Source: Rhizobacter terrae (GTDB taxonomy: Bacteria > Pseudomonadota > Gammaproteobacteria > Burkholderiales > Burkholderiaceae_C). Taken from it: a DNA stretch of 64,000 bases. This document shows positions 62,231 through 64,000 of the stretch, in pieces. The stretch covers positions 1-64,000 of the forward strand of contig NZ_QUSW01000011.1 in NCBI RefSeq assembly GCF_003852895.1, read 5' to 3'. A program made the position numbers and the translations under genes. Each line of letters starts with the position of its first letter. Positions within the stretch are counted from its first letter, which is position 1. The notes beneath the pieces were generated by a model. That model was given only the letters and a program-made list of their open reading frames with translations. It did no database searches and was not told where the DNA came from.

Positions 62231-63229
62231 TCAGCCTTCGGTCGGCACGATGAGGATCTTGCCCTGGCGCTCGCCTGCTGCGGCAGCGGCCACCGCTTCC
62301 TTGATCTGGCTCACGTCATACGTCGCCTGGATCGGCGTGCTCAGCTTGCCCGTGGCGATCAGGCCCGCCAGCTCCGTGAGCAGCGCGAGCTGCTTGGGCT
62401 GCGGCGTGGTGCGGAACCAGCGCGCCAGCCAGAAGCCCTTGAGCGTCACGTCGCGGAACACCAGCTCGCGCGGCGACACGATGCACGGCTCGCCGCTGAG
62501 CGCGCCGTAGTTGACGATGGCAGCGCTCTCGGCCAGCGTGGCGGCCAGCCGCATCGTGGCCTTGCCGCCCACGGCATCGATGCCCAGCTTGATGGCCGCA
62601 CCGCCAGTGGCGGCCTTCACGCGTTCGGCGAGGTCATCGCCATCGACCAGCACGACGTCGCCGCCTTGCGCCTTGACGCCGGCCACGGCCGACTCGCGGC
62701 GCACGATGCTCACCGTCTTGAAGCCGCGCAGCTTGGCGAGCTGCACCACGTAGCTGCCCACGCCGGAGTTCGCGCCGTTCTGGATGACCCAGTCGCCCGG
62801 CTGCAGGTCGGCAAAGTCGCTGAGCAGCAGCGAGGCGGTGGGCGGGTTCACGGTGAGCATGGCCAGCTGCTTCGGATCTGCGCCGGCAGGCAGCGGCAGG
62901 AGGCGCGCCGCGGGCACCACCACGTGCGTGGCCCAGGTGCCGCAGCCGGCCGGCAGCAGCACCGTCTGTCCCACGGCGGGGCCTTGCGTGTCCGGGCCGA
63001 GTTCGACCACGCGTCCCACACCCTCGCTGCCGCCCACCGCAGGCAGGGGCGGCAGCATGCCGTATTGCCCGGTGAGCGTCAGCACGTCGCTCGGGTTGAT
63101 GGGTGCGGCCAGCACGGCCACCAGCGCCTGGCCCGGTGCGAGCACGGGGCGGTCGAAGGGCACGGCCTGGATGACGGCCTGCGGCACGGGGCCGCGTTCG
63201 GTGTACTGGGCTTTGAGCATGGTGGTCAT
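62231..63229 (-). CDS. Zinc-independent MDR oxidoreductase (quinone or enoyl reductase type)
   Basis: A 332-residue medium-chain dehydrogenase. N-terminal GroES-like part: VLAAPINPSDVLTLTGQYG and GGSEGVGRVVELGP. Rossmann part: VIQNGANSGVGSYVVQLAK. Zinc ligands of alcohol dehydrogenases are missing. The PINPSD and NGANSGVG pattern is like MECR/ETR enoyl reductases and quinone reductases; the substrate is unknown. It is divergent from a LysR gene that probably regulates it. An ATG three codons in is also possible as start. Confidence 0.85.
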   Translation of the reverse strand: MTTMLKAQYTERGPVPQAVIQAVPFDRPVLAPGQALVAVLAAPINPSDVLTLTGQYGMLPPLPAVGGSEGVGRVVELGPDTQGPAVGQTVLLPAGCGTWATHVVVPAARLLPLPAGADPKQLAMLTVNPPTASLLLSDFADLQPGDWVIQNGANSGVGSYVVQLAKLRGFKTVSIVRRESAVAGVKAQGGDVVLVDGDDLAERVKAATGGAAIKLGIDAVGGKATMRLAATLAESAAIVNYGALSGEPCIVSPRELVFRDVTLKGFWLARWFRTTPQPKQLALLTELAGLIATGKLSTPIQATYDVSQIKEAVAAAAAGERQGKILIVPTEG

Positions 63230-63307
63230 GGCGGGTGGCCGTTGCCGGCGGTTGGCTTGCGATGGAGGGATGCTAGGGAAAACTCAGTCAAGACGGAATC
63301 CGTCGTA

Positions 63308-63337
63308 TTGCGCAAAATCTTTTGCCTGAACGGCAAA
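63308..63337. promoter_or_regulatory. Candidate LysR operator palindromes
   Basis: In the 134-base region between the divergent oxidoreductase and LysR genes, TTGCGCAA (63308-63315) is a perfect palindrome. TTTGCC and GGCAAA (63321-63326 and 63332-63337) form a T-N11-A-like box. Placement just before the LysR gene fits autoregulation. Confidence 0.4.
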
Positions 63338-63363
63338 GATCAACCGCGGACGGAGGCTCGCCC

Positions 63364-64000
63364 ATGGACAAGCTGCGCGCCATGCAATACCTGCTCAAGG
63401 TGGCCGACACCCTGAGCTTCTCCCGGGCTGCCCGGGCATTCAACGTCCCGGCGTCGTCCATCTCGCGGCGCATCTCGGACTTGGAGACCGAGCTGGGCGT
63501 GGAGCTGCTGCACCGCACGACGCGCACGGTGCGGCTCACCGAGATCGGCGCGCTGTACCTGGAGCAGGTGCGCGCGGGCCTCGCCCAGTTGGACGACGCC
63601 GAGGAACTGGTGGGCCAGCGCAGCAGCACGCCGGGCGGCACCCTGCGCATCAGCACCATGCCCAGCTACGGCCAGCTGCTGCTGATGCCGGCGCTGCAGG
63701 ACTTCAGCGAACGCTACCCGGACATCGTGCTGGACGTGCACCTGAGCGACGCGCTGGTGGACCTGGGCCGCGACCAGGTCGACATCGCCATCCGCGGCGG
63801 CCGCCAGCCGCAGGACCGGGTGGTGGCGCGCAAGCTCGACCCGAACCGGTTCATCCTCGCGGCCTCGCCGCAGTACCTGGCCGAGAAGGGCACGCCGCGG
63901 ACGCTGGACGACCTGCAGGCCCACCGTGCGCTGATGTACCGAGGCCCCAATGCGGTCATCAAGTGGCAGGGGCTGGACGAGGACGGCTGGCACGAGGTCT
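63364..64000 (+). CDS. LysR-family transcriptional regulator (3' end beyond window)
   Basis: The first 212 codons are present and the window ends inside the gene. A winged helix-turn-helix at about residues 1-60 (MQYLLKVADTLSFSRAARAF, SSISRRISDLETELGVELL, RTTRTVRLTEIG) is followed by the substrate-binding domain (LRISTMPSYGQLLLMPALQ, DIAIRGGRQPQDRVVARKL). GGAGG precedes the ATG. It is divergent from the oxidoreductase at 62231 and probably its regulator. Confidence 0.9.
   Translation, partial: MDKLRAMQYLLKVADTLSFSRAARAFNVPASSISRRISDLETELGVELLHRTTRTVRLTEIGALYLEQVRAGLAQLDDAEELVGQRSSTPGGTLRISTMPSYGQLLLMPALQDFSERYPDIVLDVHLSDALVDLGRDQVDIAIRGGRQPQDRVVARKLDPNRFILAASPQYLAEKGTPRTLDDLQAHRALMYRGPNAVIKWQGLDEDGWHEV

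Overview
The window is GC-rich DNA with dense coding and betaproteobacterial gene families (AcnD/PrpF-type methylcitrate operon, FrmA-FghA formaldehyde pair, PEP-CTERM protein, Hrp/Ysc-like secretion genes). A member of the Burkholderiales is the best guess. This comes from gene content and order only; no database search was possible.

Bases 1 to about 18,680 look like the right end of an integrated element. They begin in an integron cassette array: a complete attC, a small membrane-protein cassette, and a second attC split by an IS110/IS1111-family element. Next comes a leftward operon: an interrupted membrane gene, a class III cyclase with a TPR-like tail, a PAP2/haloperoxidase-type phosphatase and a subtilase. 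A large winged-helix/NTPase regulator is divergent from a 1052-residue unknown protein and a short protein with a nuclease-like signature. A PEP-CTERM protein and a P4-like integrase follow. The element ends at a 45-bp 3' fragment of a CAT-anticodon tRNA, the probable attachment site.

Bases 18,731 to 22,325 hold a Ser/Thr kinase with a large C-terminal region and its ECF sigma factor.

Bases 22,642 to 50,909 are a nearly complete, unusually arranged non-flagellar type III secretion locus. Leftward: a lipoprotein, sctT and sctU. Rightward: an RpoH-like sigma factor and a 1633-residue repeat protein that may be a translocator. Leftward again: an OmpR-type regulator with a degenerate histidine kinase. 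Then a long rightward run: sctV, sctS, sctC, sctD, an sctE-like gene, two copies of a small-protein plus HrpB1/SctG-like pair, sctI, J, K, L, N, O, P, Q, R and a lytic transglycosylase. Two more soluble histidine kinases sit at the two edges. A 30-bp motif with an inverted repeat occurs upstream of both the sigma gene and sctV, which suggests common control. No gatekeeper (SctW) or standard translocator gene was recognised.

Bases 51,223 to 57,152 are the methylcitrate operon (prpC-acnD-prpF-prpB) for propionate use. After it come a secreted single-haem-motif protein, a secreted phosphodiesterase-like enzyme, fghA and frmA for formaldehyde detoxification, a quinone-oxidoreductase-like enzyme, and a divergent LysR regulator cut by the window end.
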